Assembly (NCBI GenBank): GCA_964530225.1
Contig: CAZHBA010000104.1
Coordinates: forward strand, 32,096 to 96,095
Source: CAZHBA01 sp964530225
GTDB lineage: Bacteria > Pseudomonadota > Alphaproteobacteria > UBA6615
DNA: 64,000 nt
Reading direction: 5' to 3'
The stretch's first letter is position 1. Each line of letters starts with the position of its first letter. A program made the position numbers and the translations under genes. The notes under the pieces were generated by a model that searched no databases, was not told the DNA's origin, and worked only from the letters and a program-made list of their open reading frames with translations. Positions 52,848-61,289 of this stretch are shown here, one piece after another.

Positions 52848-54107
52848 ATGAACGTGAATTCGACGACTCCCGACTTTGGCAACGTTTTCGTTGCAACCGC
52901 ACTGGTGATTTTACCCTTGGCGGTGCTTGCGCCCTTGGCAATCGCCTGGGCAGCCGCCCTGCCAGCGTTGTGGATCGTCATAATTTATTTGCGTGCCGGT
53001 AGATATCCCTGGGAAGGCCGATCCTGGCTCATCCCAGCCGTCCTAATTAGCATTGTTGTCTACAGCGCTCTGACGGTTATCTGGTCTGTTTCGCCGGACA
53101 GGACACAGCATATAGCTACTAAACTTTTACCCATTGTGATCGGTGGTTGGCTTTTGGTCGGCGCTGCGGTACAGCTCGACGAACACGCTCGGCGACGTAC
53201 TTCCATAGCCCTTTTATGCGGTGGCACCGTTGCATTGATATTGGTCGCGGTTGAAGTCGCCACCGGAGGATTGCTTCAGGGTTTGATTCGTGGTGCGGAA
53301 TTCAAGGCGACGGGAAATCTAATTCATTTAAATCGTACCGCCAGCCAGCTAGCGATCTTGATTTCTCTTTTGTGGCTTGCTCTGGACCGTCAACTCGGCC
53401 CTACCGCTGCCGCAGTCGGTGTTGGCTTAACCGCCGTCGCCGTATTTAGTCTCGATCCCGATACACCACAATTTGCTGCTTTCGCCAGCATCATCTTCTT
53501 CACCCTGGCCTACATCGTCCCGCGAATTGCACAAGGGCTGATGATTGCAGGCGTGCTTACGGTGGCATTGGCGATTCCGTTGTATCCCTTTATTCTGCCG
53601 ATTGTTGATAGCACCCTATCGTCAATGAATATCGGCAATTTCTCTCTGCGACATCGTTTCGCCATCTGGGACTTCGCCGCAACCAGAACGATGGAGAAGC
53701 CCATTCTCGGCTGGGGGCTAGGAACGTCGCGAGTGGTGCCGGGAGCCGACGGCACTGCCGACCTATTGAGACGCGGGGCGGAAACATTACCGCTTCATCC
53801 CCATAATGCCTTGCTCCAAATGTGGCTCGAGTTGGGAATCCCCGGCATTCTGCTCGCTCTGGTTGCCGTAGTGACCATCCTCAGTAAAATTACCCGGTAT
53901 GTTAGCGGGCGCAAGGAATTGGCGACGGCGCTCACCGTCATTTTTTCCGCTACTTTGATCGCCGAGTTAAGCTACGGCATCTGGCAGTCTTGGTGGCTGG
54001 TATTTTTGTGGGTTCTTGCAGCGCTCACAATTGTGATCACCGGAACGCCAGCGCGGACAGATGCAGCGCGAGACGCTAACTCCGGTCAATGTCCGCCCGA
54101 CGCCTAA
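52848..54107 (+). CDS. O-antigen ligase/polymerase family membrane protein (WaaL/Wzy type)
   Basis: A membrane protein of about 420 residues with some ten hydrophobic segments. The C-terminal third has the ligase-family periplasmic region with RHRFAIWDFAATRTMEKPILGWG and LHPHNALLQMWLELGIPG, the classic (R)H-P-H-N-A-x-L-Q motif of O-antigen ligases. It either joins a finished glycan to lipid A-core or polymerises repeats. The start is uncertain: ATG at 52848 was chosen, and GTG at 52794 is possible. No strong ribosome site is seen for either. Confidence 0.88.
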   Translation: MNVNSTTPDFGNVFVATALVILPLAVLAPLAIAWAAALPALWIVIIYLRAGRYPWEGRSWLIPAVLISIVVYSALTVIWSVSPDRTQHIATKLLPIVIGGWLLVGAAVQLDEHARRRTSIALLCGGTVALILVAVEVATGGLLQGLIRGAEFKATGNLIHLNRTASQLAILISLLWLALDRQLGPTAAAVGVGLTAVAVFSLDPDTPQFAAFASIIFFTLAYIVPRIAQGLMIAGVLTVALAIPLYPFILPIVDSTLSSMNIGNFSLRHRFAIWDFAATRTMEKPILGWGLGTSRVVPGADGTADLLRRGAETLPLHPHNALLQMWLELGIPGILLALVAVVTILSKITRYVSGRKELATALTVIFSATLIAELSYGIWQSWWLVFLWVLAALTIVITGTPARTDAARDANSGQCPPDA

Positions 54108-54120
54108 CTTATAAGCCGCA

Positions 54121-55158
54121 ATGGCCGATATCTATATCTTACTCGTTGCAATAATAACCGGCGTCCTAAGTTGGTTTCTAGTCGGACGCGCCAGAACTGT
54201 TTTGTTGCGCCACCAACTTCTCGACCACCCCAATGAACGCAGCTCGCATACCCAAGCGACGCCACGTGGTGGTGGGCTGGGTATCTTCGCCACCCTACTC
54301 CCGGCCTGGCTGGTTGTAGCAGCCCTGATACCGCCACCGGGAGAGGCTGACGATATCGTGCGTTGGCTTGTGCCCATGAGTGCTTTGGTGTTAGCCGCCG
54401 TATCGTTCGTCGACGATTTGCGTGGCCTACCGCAGTTGGCCCGGTTCCTCACACAGGCTGTTGTAGTGGTCGCCACTGTCCAGTTCCTTCCAGGACCAGT
54501 CTTCCAGGGGTTATTGGGGCCGATTTCCGACGCAGCCCTCACGGTTATTGTCTGGCTGTGGTTTATAAATCTGTTCAACTTCATGGATGGCATCGACGGT
54601 ATCGCCGGAGTTGAATCCATCGGTATCGGCATCGGGATATATGCGATCGGCGTTACCCTGATGCCGGCCACCGCCGGGTATGGCCAGGCTCTAACTATCG
54701 CCACCGCCATGGCCGGCTTCCTCGTATGGAACTGGCATCCAGCGCGTATTTTTCTGGGCGACGTCGGCAGTATTCCATTGGGTTTCTTGCTTGGCTGGCT
54801 GTTGCTCGACTTGGCAACACGCGGTTTATGGCAAACAGCATTAATTTTGCCGCTGTACTACCTCGCCGATTCGTCCTTGACCTTGTTGCGTCGATTGCTT
54901 CGCGGCGCTGTGATTTGGCGGGCCCATCGCGAACATTGCTATCAAATAGCGGTCCAGCGCGGCCGTAGCCACGCGACGGTGACAGGCGCCATTGCGCTAA
55001 CCAACGCAGTTCTAGTGGTGCTGGCATTTATCGCTGCATTGCCATCGGGCATACCGGCCCTGTCTTGGCTCATGCTGACCGCCGCCGCCATTGTCGTGGT
55101 GCTCCTGATGGGGTGGATGGTATATGGCGGGCAGAATTCAGCAGCCGAGGGGACGTAA
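54121..55158 (+). CDS. Undecaprenyl-phosphate N-acetylhexosamine-1-phosphate transferase (WecA/MraY family)
   Basis: A polytopic membrane protein of 345 residues. The cytoplasmic loops carry the family motifs DHPNERSSHTQATPRGGGLGIF, FVDDLRGL (metal-binding DD), NLFNFMDGIDGIAGVE, IFLGDVGSIPLGF and HREHCYQIAVQRG. It transfers a sugar 1-phosphate (likely from the sugar pool shaped by the next gene) to undecaprenyl phosphate, starting the glycan chain. It is 13 bp after the O-antigen ligase gene. The first sugar cannot be named from sequence. Confidence 0.93.
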   Translation: MADIYILLVAIITGVLSWFLVGRARTVLLRHQLLDHPNERSSHTQATPRGGGLGIFATLLPAWLVVAALIPPPGEADDIVRWLVPMSALVLAAVSFVDDLRGLPQLARFLTQAVVVVATVQFLPGPVFQGLLGPISDAALTVIVWLWFINLFNFMDGIDGIAGVESIGIGIGIYAIGVTLMPATAGYGQALTIATAMAGFLVWNWHPARIFLGDVGSIPLGFLLGWLLLDLATRGLWQTALILPLYYLADSSLTLLRRLLRGAVIWRAHREHCYQIAVQRGRSHATVTGAIALTNAVLVVLAFIAALPSGIPALSWLMLTAAAIVVVLLMGWMVYGGQNSAAEGT

Positions 55159-55217
55159 TCGGTATCAATCTATTTTTGCCGTAACCGGCAACGTCAGCTG
55201 TGTTATAGGGAGGTAAC

Positions 55218-57155
55218 TTGGAAAGTAGGCGGGCTATGCGCCGGATTGACCGCAGCAAAATTGTCTTTGCACACGACATTTTTATGGCGGCGCTTTCGTT
55301 TGCCCTCACGTTGCTGCTGCGCATGGGCGATACCATTTACGCTCTGCCGCTCAATTTTATTGTCCAAGGCACCGTCATATTTACAGTCATCGCCGTCACA
55401 ACTTTTTGGTACATGGGCCTTTACCGCGGTATCTGGCGATATGCATCGACAAATGATGTGATCCAAATTACCAAGGCGGTGACCGTAGCGGTATTGGTGT
55501 TCCTGCCGGTGATGTTCTTGTGGAGCCGCGCAGAGTTCTTGCCACGCTCGTTCCCGGTTATTAACTGGTTTGTTCTCATCGCATTGCTTGGCGGCCCGCG
55601 TTTCACGTATCGCCTGTTCAAGGACAGACGCTTCGATTTCACACTCGAACCGGCCGGCAAGGCTGGTATTCCAGTGTTGCTGGTGGGTGCCGGCGACGCC
55701 GCCGAAACTTTTATCCGCGACACCGCGCGTCAACGCGGTAGCGCCTACCAAATTGCCGGGGTACTCGATGAAAAAGACCGACGGGTCGGCCGCTATATTC
55801 ACAACGTGTCAGTTCTCGGCACACCGGAGAATCTTCCTGCCGTTTTGCGGCAGCTCGCTCTGCGGAACATACATCCGCAACGCCTGATCGTTACCAAACA
55901 AGAGCTCGACCCAGAACTTATGCGCCACTTGCTTGATATCGCCGAAGAAAACGGCATGACGCTATCGCGCCTGCCCCGCCTGACGGAGTTTCACAGCGGG
56001 GAAACAAAGCGTTTCGATGTCCGCCCCGTCGATGTCGAGGACTTGTTAGGGCGCCCGCAAGCGGTTCTCGACCGGCCAGCAATGAGGCAGCTAGTCGCCG
56101 GCAAACGCGTCCTCATCACCGGTGCTGGCGGCACCATCGGCAGCGAGTTGACACGCCAAGTCGCCGACCTAAAGCCATCTCAACTCATTTTGATCGACAA
56201 CAGCGAATATAATTTATACGCGATCGACCTCGAAATAAGTCAGCAAAATCCCGACCAACTATGCGCTATGCGTTTGGGAGATGTGCGCAACCAGCCCCAG
56301 ATGGCGGCGGTTTTCGGCGAATATCGTCCCGAACTCGTGTTCCACGCGGCGGCCCTGAAGCATGTGCCGATCGTCGAAAATCACCCCGGCGAAGGTGTGC
56401 TAACCAACGTCGCCGGTTCGCGCATCGTCGCCGATCTGTGCCTGGCTCACGGGGTTGATGCGATGGTGCTAATCTCCACCGACAAGGCAGTCAACCCGAC
56501 CAGCGTAATGGGGGCAACCAAACGAACCGCCGAGAGCTACTGCCAAGCCCTTGACCGTCAACAGGCTGCTCAAGAGTCAGCTCATCGATGCCGGTTTGTC
56601 ACGGTTCGCTTCGGAAACGTGCTGGGATCGACCGGATCAGTCGTACCGTTATTCGAAAAGCAACTCGCCATGGGCGGCCCCTTGACCGTCACCAACCCCG
56701 CCATCACACGCTACTTCATGACCATCCGTGAGGCCGTTGAGTTAGTCCTCCAGGCCTCGGTGCTGGGAGTCGGCAATAGCGATGCCGCTGGCGGCATTTT
56801 CGTGCTCGACATGGGCGAACCGGTTCGCATCGTCGATCTTGCCGAACAAATGATCCGGCTCGCCGGCAAACGACCCTACGACGACATAGAAATCGAGTTC
56901 ACCGGCCTGCGTCCCGGCGAAAAGCTCTACGAAGAATTATTTCACGACACGGAGGCGACCAAACCTACATCGAACGCCTCAATCCGACTGGCCACCCCCC
57001 GGACCGCAGATCACGACGCGCTGGCACGATCGATTGACGAACTAACCGCAGCCGCGCAGGCCAACGACGAAGTCAGTTGCCGGGCTGCATTGCAACGCCT
57101 AGTTCCCGAATATATCGCTGACGACCGGTCGCCCAACATCGTCGCGGCGAAATGA
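55218..57155 (+). CDS. Membrane-bound UDP-N-acetylglucosamine 4,6-dehydratase (WbpM/PglF/CapD family)
   Basis: The protein has 645 residues: four N-terminal membrane segments, a CoA-binding-like region (PVLLVGAGDAAETFIRDTARQ) and a C-terminal SDR domain with KRVLITGAGGTIGSELTRQVA, HAAALKHVPIVENHPGEG, ISTDKAVNPTSVMGATKRTAE and RPGEKLYEELF. The MGATKR lacks the Tyr of the soluble SDR group, as is usual in WbpM-like proteins. It makes UDP-4-keto-6-deoxy-GlcNAc. The TTG at 55218 follows GGGAGG by 4 nt; the ATG at 55236 is an alternative. Its stop overlaps the purH start (ATGA). Confidence 0.92.
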   Translation: MESRRAMRRIDRSKIVFAHDIFMAALSFALTLLLRMGDTIYALPLNFIVQGTVIFTVIAVTTFWYMGLYRGIWRYASTNDVIQITKAVTVAVLVFLPVMFLWSRAEFLPRSFPVINWFVLIALLGGPRFTYRLFKDRRFDFTLEPAGKAGIPVLLVGAGDAAETFIRDTARQRGSAYQIAGVLDEKDRRVGRYIHNVSVLGTPENLPAVLRQLALRNIHPQRLIVTKQELDPELMRHLLDIAEENGMTLSRLPRLTEFHSGETKRFDVRPVDVEDLLGRPQAVLDRPAMRQLVAGKRVLITGAGGTIGSELTRQVADLKPSQLILIDNSEYNLYAIDLEISQQNPDQLCAMRLGDVRNQPQMAAVFGEYRPELVFHAAALKHVPIVENHPGEGVLTNVAGSRIVADLCLAHGVDAMVLISTDKAVNPTSVMGATKRTAESYCQALDRQQAAQESAHRCRFVTVRFGNVLGSTGSVVPLFEKQLAMGGPLTVTNPAITRYFMTIREAVELVLQASVLGVGNSDAAGGIFVLDMGEPVRIVDLAEQMIRLAGKRPYDDIEIEFTGLRPGEKLYEELFHDTEATKPTSNASIRLATPRTADHDALARSIDELTAAAQANDEVSCRAALQRLVPEYIADDRSPNIVAAK

Positions 57156-58729
57156 ACGAGCCGCCCGTGAAACGCGCGCTAATTTCCGTATCCGAGAAGT
57201 CGGGCCTCGCCGAATTAGGCCAGGCCCTGGCACAACATGACATTGAAATATTATCGACGGGAGGCTCCGCGCAAACTCTGCGTGATGCCGGTGTCCCAGT
57301 CACCGACGTGGCGGACCATACGAGATTTCCTGAAATCATGGGCGGGCGAGTCAAAACCCTGCACCCAAAAATTCATGGTGGCATTCTCTCACGCCGCGGC
57401 AACGAGGGCGACGAGGCCGCCATGGCAGAGCATGGTATCGGCGCCATCGACCTGGTCGTCATCAACCTTTACCCGTTCGAACAAACGGCTACCGTCGATA
57501 ACGACTACGTCACTTGTGTCGAAAATATTGACATTGGCGGACCAGCGATGATCCGCGCGGCAGCCAAGAACCATGCCTCGGTTACGGTCGTCACTGACCC
57601 GCAAGATTATAGCGACGTCATCGCCGCGCTCGGAGAGAACGGCGGCGCAACTACCCAGGAATATCGCGCCCGTCTGGCTGCCAAGGCATTTGCGCGCACC
57701 GCAGCCTATGACAGCGCCATCACCACCTGGCTCAGCAGCGAGCTTGGCAGCGAACTACCGAGCGGTTTCGCCACCGGCGGCGTACGCAGCCAAGTGTTGC
57801 GCTACGGCGAGAACCCGCACCAGCGCGCGGCCCTGTACATTGGTGGACCTGGCAGACCCGGCGTGGCGACGGCCGAGCAAATCCAAGGCAAGGAGCTGAG
57901 CTATAATAACCTGGGCGATGCTGATGCCGCGTTTGAACTGGTGGCCGAGTTCGACCAATCGGCAATCGCTGTAATCAAACACGCCAACCCCTGCGGCGTG
58001 GCGGCCAACTCCGATCTGGTCGCCGCCTACCAAGCAGCTGTGGCCTGCGATCCAGTAAGCGCATTCGGTGGCATCGTCGCCGCGAACCGGCCACTAGATA
58101 CAGCAACCGCCGAGGCCATTACCAAAATTTTTACCGAAGTCGTCATCGCTCCCGATGCCGACGCCGGCGCTCGCGCAGTCTTTACCAATAAGAAAAATTT
58201 ACGCCTGTTACTGACCGGCGCCATGCCCGAACCAAGGACCGCCGGGCTGGTCACCAAACCGATCGCAGGCGGGTTGCTGGTGCAGGACCGCGACAATGGC
58301 CACATCAGCGCCAACGATTTGAAGGTCGTCACCAAGCGCCAGCCCAGCGAGGCCGAGTTAGCCGATCTGTTATTCGCATTCACCGTGTGCAAGCACGTCA
58401 AGTCGAATGCCATCATCTACGTACGTGATAGAGCAACCGTTGGTATTGGCGCAGGCCAGATGAACCGGGTCGATTCGGCACGGATTGCCGCCTGGAAGGC
58501 TACCGCCGCTGCGGAGGCAACCGGCAGCGGCGAGCCTAAAACGAAAGGTTCGGCGGTGGCTTCGGATGCTTTTTTCCCGTTTCCCGACGGACTGCTAGCG
58601 ACGGTGGAAGCCGGCGCCACATCGGTTATCCAGCCCGGCGGTTCGATACGTGACGGCGAGGTGATCGCCGCCGCCGACGAGGCCGGAATCGCCATGGTCT
58701 TCACCGGTATGCGCCATTTCCGGCACTAA
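57152..58729 (+). CDS. purH: Bifunctional AICAR formyltransferase/IMP cyclohydrolase
   Basis: PurH performs the last two steps of purine synthesis. The cyclohydrolase (MGS-like) domain (1 to about 145) starts RALISVSEKSGLAELGQAL, with STGGSAQTL and GGRVKTLHPKIHGGIL. The formyltransferase domain (about 195-525) has RYGENPHQRAALY, VIKHANPCGVA (catalytic Lys-His), CKHVKSNAI, and SDAFFPFPDG. The length, 525 residues, is normal. Its ATG overlaps the stop of the WbpM-like gene, a coupling that would not be expected in the ancestral heparinase-purH order. It marks the right boundary of the island. Confidence 0.97.
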   Translation: MNEPPVKRALISVSEKSGLAELGQALAQHDIEILSTGGSAQTLRDAGVPVTDVADHTRFPEIMGGRVKTLHPKIHGGILSRRGNEGDEAAMAEHGIGAIDLVVINLYPFEQTATVDNDYVTCVENIDIGGPAMIRAAAKNHASVTVVTDPQDYSDVIAALGENGGATTQEYRARLAAKAFARTAAYDSAITTWLSSELGSELPSGFATGGVRSQVLRYGENPHQRAALYIGGPGRPGVATAEQIQGKELSYNNLGDADAAFELVAEFDQSAIAVIKHANPCGVAANSDLVAAYQAAVACDPVSAFGGIVAANRPLDTATAEAITKIFTEVVIAPDADAGARAVFTNKKNLRLLLTGAMPEPRTAGLVTKPIAGGLLVQDRDNGHISANDLKVVTKRQPSEAELADLLFAFTVCKHVKSNAIIYVRDRATVGIGAGQMNRVDSARIAAWKATAAAEATGSGEPKTKGSAVASDAFFPFPDGLLATVEAGATSVIQPGGSIRDGEVIAAADEAGIAMVFTGMRHFRH

Positions 58730-58747
58730 TTAGGAGATCACCGAGCC

Positions 58748-59068
58748 ATGATTGTCACCACGACGCCAAACATCGAGGACCATAAGATTTCCGAGCATCT
58801 CGGCGTCTGCTCTGGCGAAGCCGTAGCCGGGGCCAATATCTTTCGCGATCTATTCGCCTCGGTCCACGATATCATCGGTGGACGTTCGGGCAGCTACGGA
58901 AAAGTTCTGGCGGATGCGCGGCAAATGGCTCTCGACCATCTCGAGAGTCAGGCCGCCAAACGTGACGCCCACGCCTTTGTCGGCGTCGACCTCGATTATG
59001 AGGTTTTGGGCGACGAGGGTTTGATGCTGATGGTCGTCGCCTCCAGAACCGCGCTGCGGCTGGGTTAG
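58748..59068 (+). CDS. YbjQ family (UPF0145) protein
   Basis: A 106-residue protein of the YbjQ family. It shows the start VTTTPNIEDHKISEHLGVCSGE, the middle DLFASVHDIIGGRSGSYGKVL, and DARQMALDHLESQA...DAHAFVGVDLDYE. Family members form pentamers and are described as heavy-metal-binding-like, but their job is unclear. It is 19 bp after purH, so it is probably cotranscribed. It overlaps the convergent MFS gene by 4 bp. Confidence 0.9.
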   Translation: MIVTTTPNIEDHKISEHLGVCSGEAVAGANIFRDLFASVHDIIGGRSGSYGKVLADARQMALDHLESQAAKRDAHAFVGVDLDYEVLGDEGLMLMVVASRTALRLG

Positions 59069-60366
59069 TTCGAGAAATCTTCTGCGGCAGCGGGCTCACG
59101 CACCAATAGCATGAGTAATCCGCCGATGAGCAAAAACGGCAATACCGTTGCCAGGGCAATCCGCTGACTGTCGTAGGTGAGTGCGACCAGGCCGACCAGC
59201 CACGGTCCGATAAACGCCGTGACCTTGCCCGACAACGCAAACAGCCCGAACATTTCGGTTTCCGACCCGACAGGTGCCATGCGCGCCATCAACGAGCGGC
59301 TCGCCGACTGTACTGGGCCGAAGAAAATTCCCAACGCCGAGCCCAAAATCCAGAACCATAGTTTGGTTTCGACCAGCAGCAGGGGCACGCCGATAACAAT
59401 AAGCGCCGCCAAGCTGATCAATATCGTTGGTTTGGCACCAATCCAATCGTCGACCCATCCGAACGTAAAGGCGCCGGTACCAGCGATGGCATTGAGCACC
59501 AAACCAAACATGATGACCTCTTTAACCGACATACCGAAAGTGCCGGCAGCGTAAATACCACCGAAAGCAAACAGGGTGTTGATGCCGTCGGTAAAAACCA
59601 TGCGCGCCAGAAGAAAGCGGGTGAGCTGACTGTGCTGCGGCAATGTCCGCAATGTCCGCCCCAACGTAACCAGGCCTTCGCGCACCGCGGCTTCGGCAGG
59701 CAAACCGCGCACTAGCGGGTCCGGTGTCCAGAGAAAAAGCGGCAGACAGAAAAGGCCCAGCCACAGGGCGACCACAGGCCCGGAAATTCGGACATGTTCG
59801 GCTAGGGATTTATCGAGACCAAAAGGTGGTGAATCCGTCTGCACGAACACGAGCAGCACCAGTACGAGACCGCCGAGGCCACCAAAATAGCCGAGACCCC
59901 ACGCCCAACCCGACACGCGGCCCATATGACTCGCCGACACCAGTGTTGGCAACAAGGCGTTGTAAAACACCATGCCAACTTCAAACGCGACCACCGAGAC
60001 CCCCACCAGCCACAGCAGCAAAAGTGCGTCTGCACTGTCGGGCCGCACAAACCACAGCAGGGCCGATCCAAGCACCAGGACAGTCGAAAACAGCGCCAGC
60101 CACGGTTTGCGTCGGCGTCCTTGATCAGCGATCGAACCCAGTATCGGGCTGGCGAACGCTATAACGAAGGCCGCGCCGCCGATCATGAAGGCCCATTGCG
60201 ACGTTGCCTCGGCAGCATCTGCTGCAACGGCTTGGACGAAATAGGCTGGAAAAACGAAAGTCAAGACGATCGCCGGAAATGGCGAGTTGGCCCAATCGTA
60301 AAGACACCATGAGAAAACGGGACGCCGTTCGAAGGCGCGTGCCGAAGTGTTGGCGGACACGGTCAT
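59065..60366 (-). CDS. MFS transporter, UMF1/Atg22-like family
   Basis: A 433-residue membrane protein with about 12 hydrophobic segments. The start RPVFSWCLYDWANSPFPAIVLTFVFPAYF is the UMF1 (Atg22-like) signature, and the loop ILGSIADQGRRRKPWLA is the MFS loop 2-3 motif. The family exports small solutes, with amino acids suggested for the yeast relative; the bacterial substrate is unknown. It ends by overlapping YbjQ. It appears unrelated to the glycan island. Confidence 0.9.
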   Translation of the reverse strand: MTVSANTSARAFERRPVFSWCLYDWANSPFPAIVLTFVFPAYFVQAVAADAAEATSQWAFMIGGAAFVIAFASPILGSIADQGRRRKPWLALFSTVLVLGSALLWFVRPDSADALLLLWLVGVSVVAFEVGMVFYNALLPTLVSASHMGRVSGWAWGLGYFGGLGGLVLVLLVFVQTDSPPFGLDKSLAEHVRISGPVVALWLGLFCLPLFLWTPDPLVRGLPAEAAVREGLVTLGRTLRTLPQHSQLTRFLLARMVFTDGINTLFAFGGIYAAGTFGMSVKEVIMFGLVLNAIAGTGAFTFGWVDDWIGAKPTILISLAALIVIGVPLLLVETKLWFWILGSALGIFFGPVQSASRSLMARMAPVGSETEMFGLFALSGKVTAFIGPWLVGLVALTYDSQRIALATVLPFLLIGGLLMLLVREPAAAEDFSN

Positions 60367-60402
60367 GGTGTTAGCCTAACGGCACCAACGCCGTTACGCC
60401 AT

Positions 60403-60774
60403 TCAACTCATCTGCCCCCAGACGCTGGTCCCACGCTGCGGCCAGTTGGTCGTGGCAATCCCGACAATGATCAGCACGAATCCTATGATCATCGAAGCCG
60501 TTACCGGTTCGCCGAGCAAAACCGCACCCATCACGCCAATAATCAGAAGTTCGCGTGGATTTGGCCAGCGGCGTACCAGCGCGAACGCTATCGGCGTTAA
60601 CACCAGCGCAGCGCCGGCATTGCGCAAAAATGCAATGGTAACCGGGTCGGTTTCGGTGACCAGAAACCGAATAGCGACGAAAGATGAGCCACCAAAAGAG
60701 GTCGACAGACACGCCGCCAGAGCGGCCCAGATCGCCAGGCGGCCAGCGCGCACCGTTGCATTGGGTACTGTCAC
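60403..60774 (-). pseudogene. EamA/DMT transporter with an internal in-frame deletion
   Basis: The first 80 residues match the start of EamA transporters: LAACLSTSFGGSSFVAIRFLVTETDP then VTIAFLRNAGAALVLTPIAFALV. They run straight into LLGEPVTASMIIGFVLIIVGI, which resembles the last two membrane segments (pattern LGExLTxxxxxGxxLIxxGI). About 170 residues that should lie between are missing, leaving about 123 residues and four membrane segments. It could still be translated as a small membrane protein, as in SMR exporters, but it looks like a deletion remnant. The start is GTG. Confidence 0.6.
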
Positions 60775-60784
60775 CGGGTGCGTA

Positions 60785-60961
60785 TCAGCTGTTGAGCAGG
60801 GAGCGCAATTGTGCGTTCGCCACCGTCAGCATGGCGAGATCGACCTGATCTTCTGCGCGCATATCATCGATCAATTGGTGCGAGCGAACGACCGCGCCGT
60901 TATGCTTGTTGAGCCATATTTCGATCAACTCTTTGCGATGCGCTTCAACGCACGGGGTCAT
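60785..60961 (-). CDS. Small protein resembling the C-terminal tail of NAD-specific glutamate dehydrogenase
   Basis: A 58-residue protein (ATG at 60961, with AGGAG about 8 nt upstream) containing LNKHNGAVVRSHQLIDDMRA and DLAMLTVANAQLRSLL. The ending resembles the last residues of the large (about 1,600-residue) NAD-glutamate dehydrogenase of alphaproteobacteria (DLAMLxVANRQLRxL). No dehydrogenase domain lies upstream. It may be a relict left after deletion or a free-standing protein sharing that helix pair. The ribosome site suggests it is translated. Confidence 0.4.
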   Translation of the reverse strand: MTPCVEAHRKELIEIWLNKHNGAVVRSHQLIDDMRAEDQVDLAMLTVANAQLRSLLNS

Positions 60962-61216
60962 AAACACTACTCCTGTATACCCACACAGCCATACCTAAGC
61001 GCCTCCAGCGACGCCGAGGGGGAGGCAAACGCTAAGTTAACCGCCTTTAGAGAAAGCATAGTTAACACCAGATAAGAATTCGTTAACCATATTAAATCTA
61101 ATGTCGCGTGCCTATTGAGAAGTGTATTGCCCATCCGCAACACGAAACGACACTGCAGGCTGCGGAAGAATCCAAGATCAACCGTGAATACCTGGTCGAT
61201 TTTAGCGATGTGCTGT
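60962..61216. other. AT-rich intergenic spacer with three GTTAAC sites
   Basis: No gene is supported. The stretch lies between two leftward genes. GTTAAC occurs at 61036, 61061 and 61082, in AT-rich DNA that would serve as promoter region for the small leftward genes. No longer repeat or hairpin was noticed apart from the terminator that follows. Confidence 0.35.
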
Positions 61217-61247
61217 AAAAAGGGGGGTGGCGAATTCGCCACCCCCC
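61217..61247 (-). terminator. Rho-independent terminator of the solute-binding protein gene
   Basis: A perfect 26-bp inverted repeat (GGGGGGTGGC, then GAATTC, then GCCACCCCCC) at 61222-61247 is followed, on the minus strand, by a run of five T. It lies about 43 bp after the stop of the solute-binding protein gene. The long GC stem and T-run make a strong terminator for that gene. Confidence 0.9.
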
Positions 61248-61289
61248 TTCTCGCACCAGCAAGAGCGCTGGTGGTAACTAATACCCCGA

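Noticed and set aside
10779..57155. Island carried by an integrative element
   Set aside because: No integrase, transposase, tRNA or flanking direct repeat was seen at either edge.
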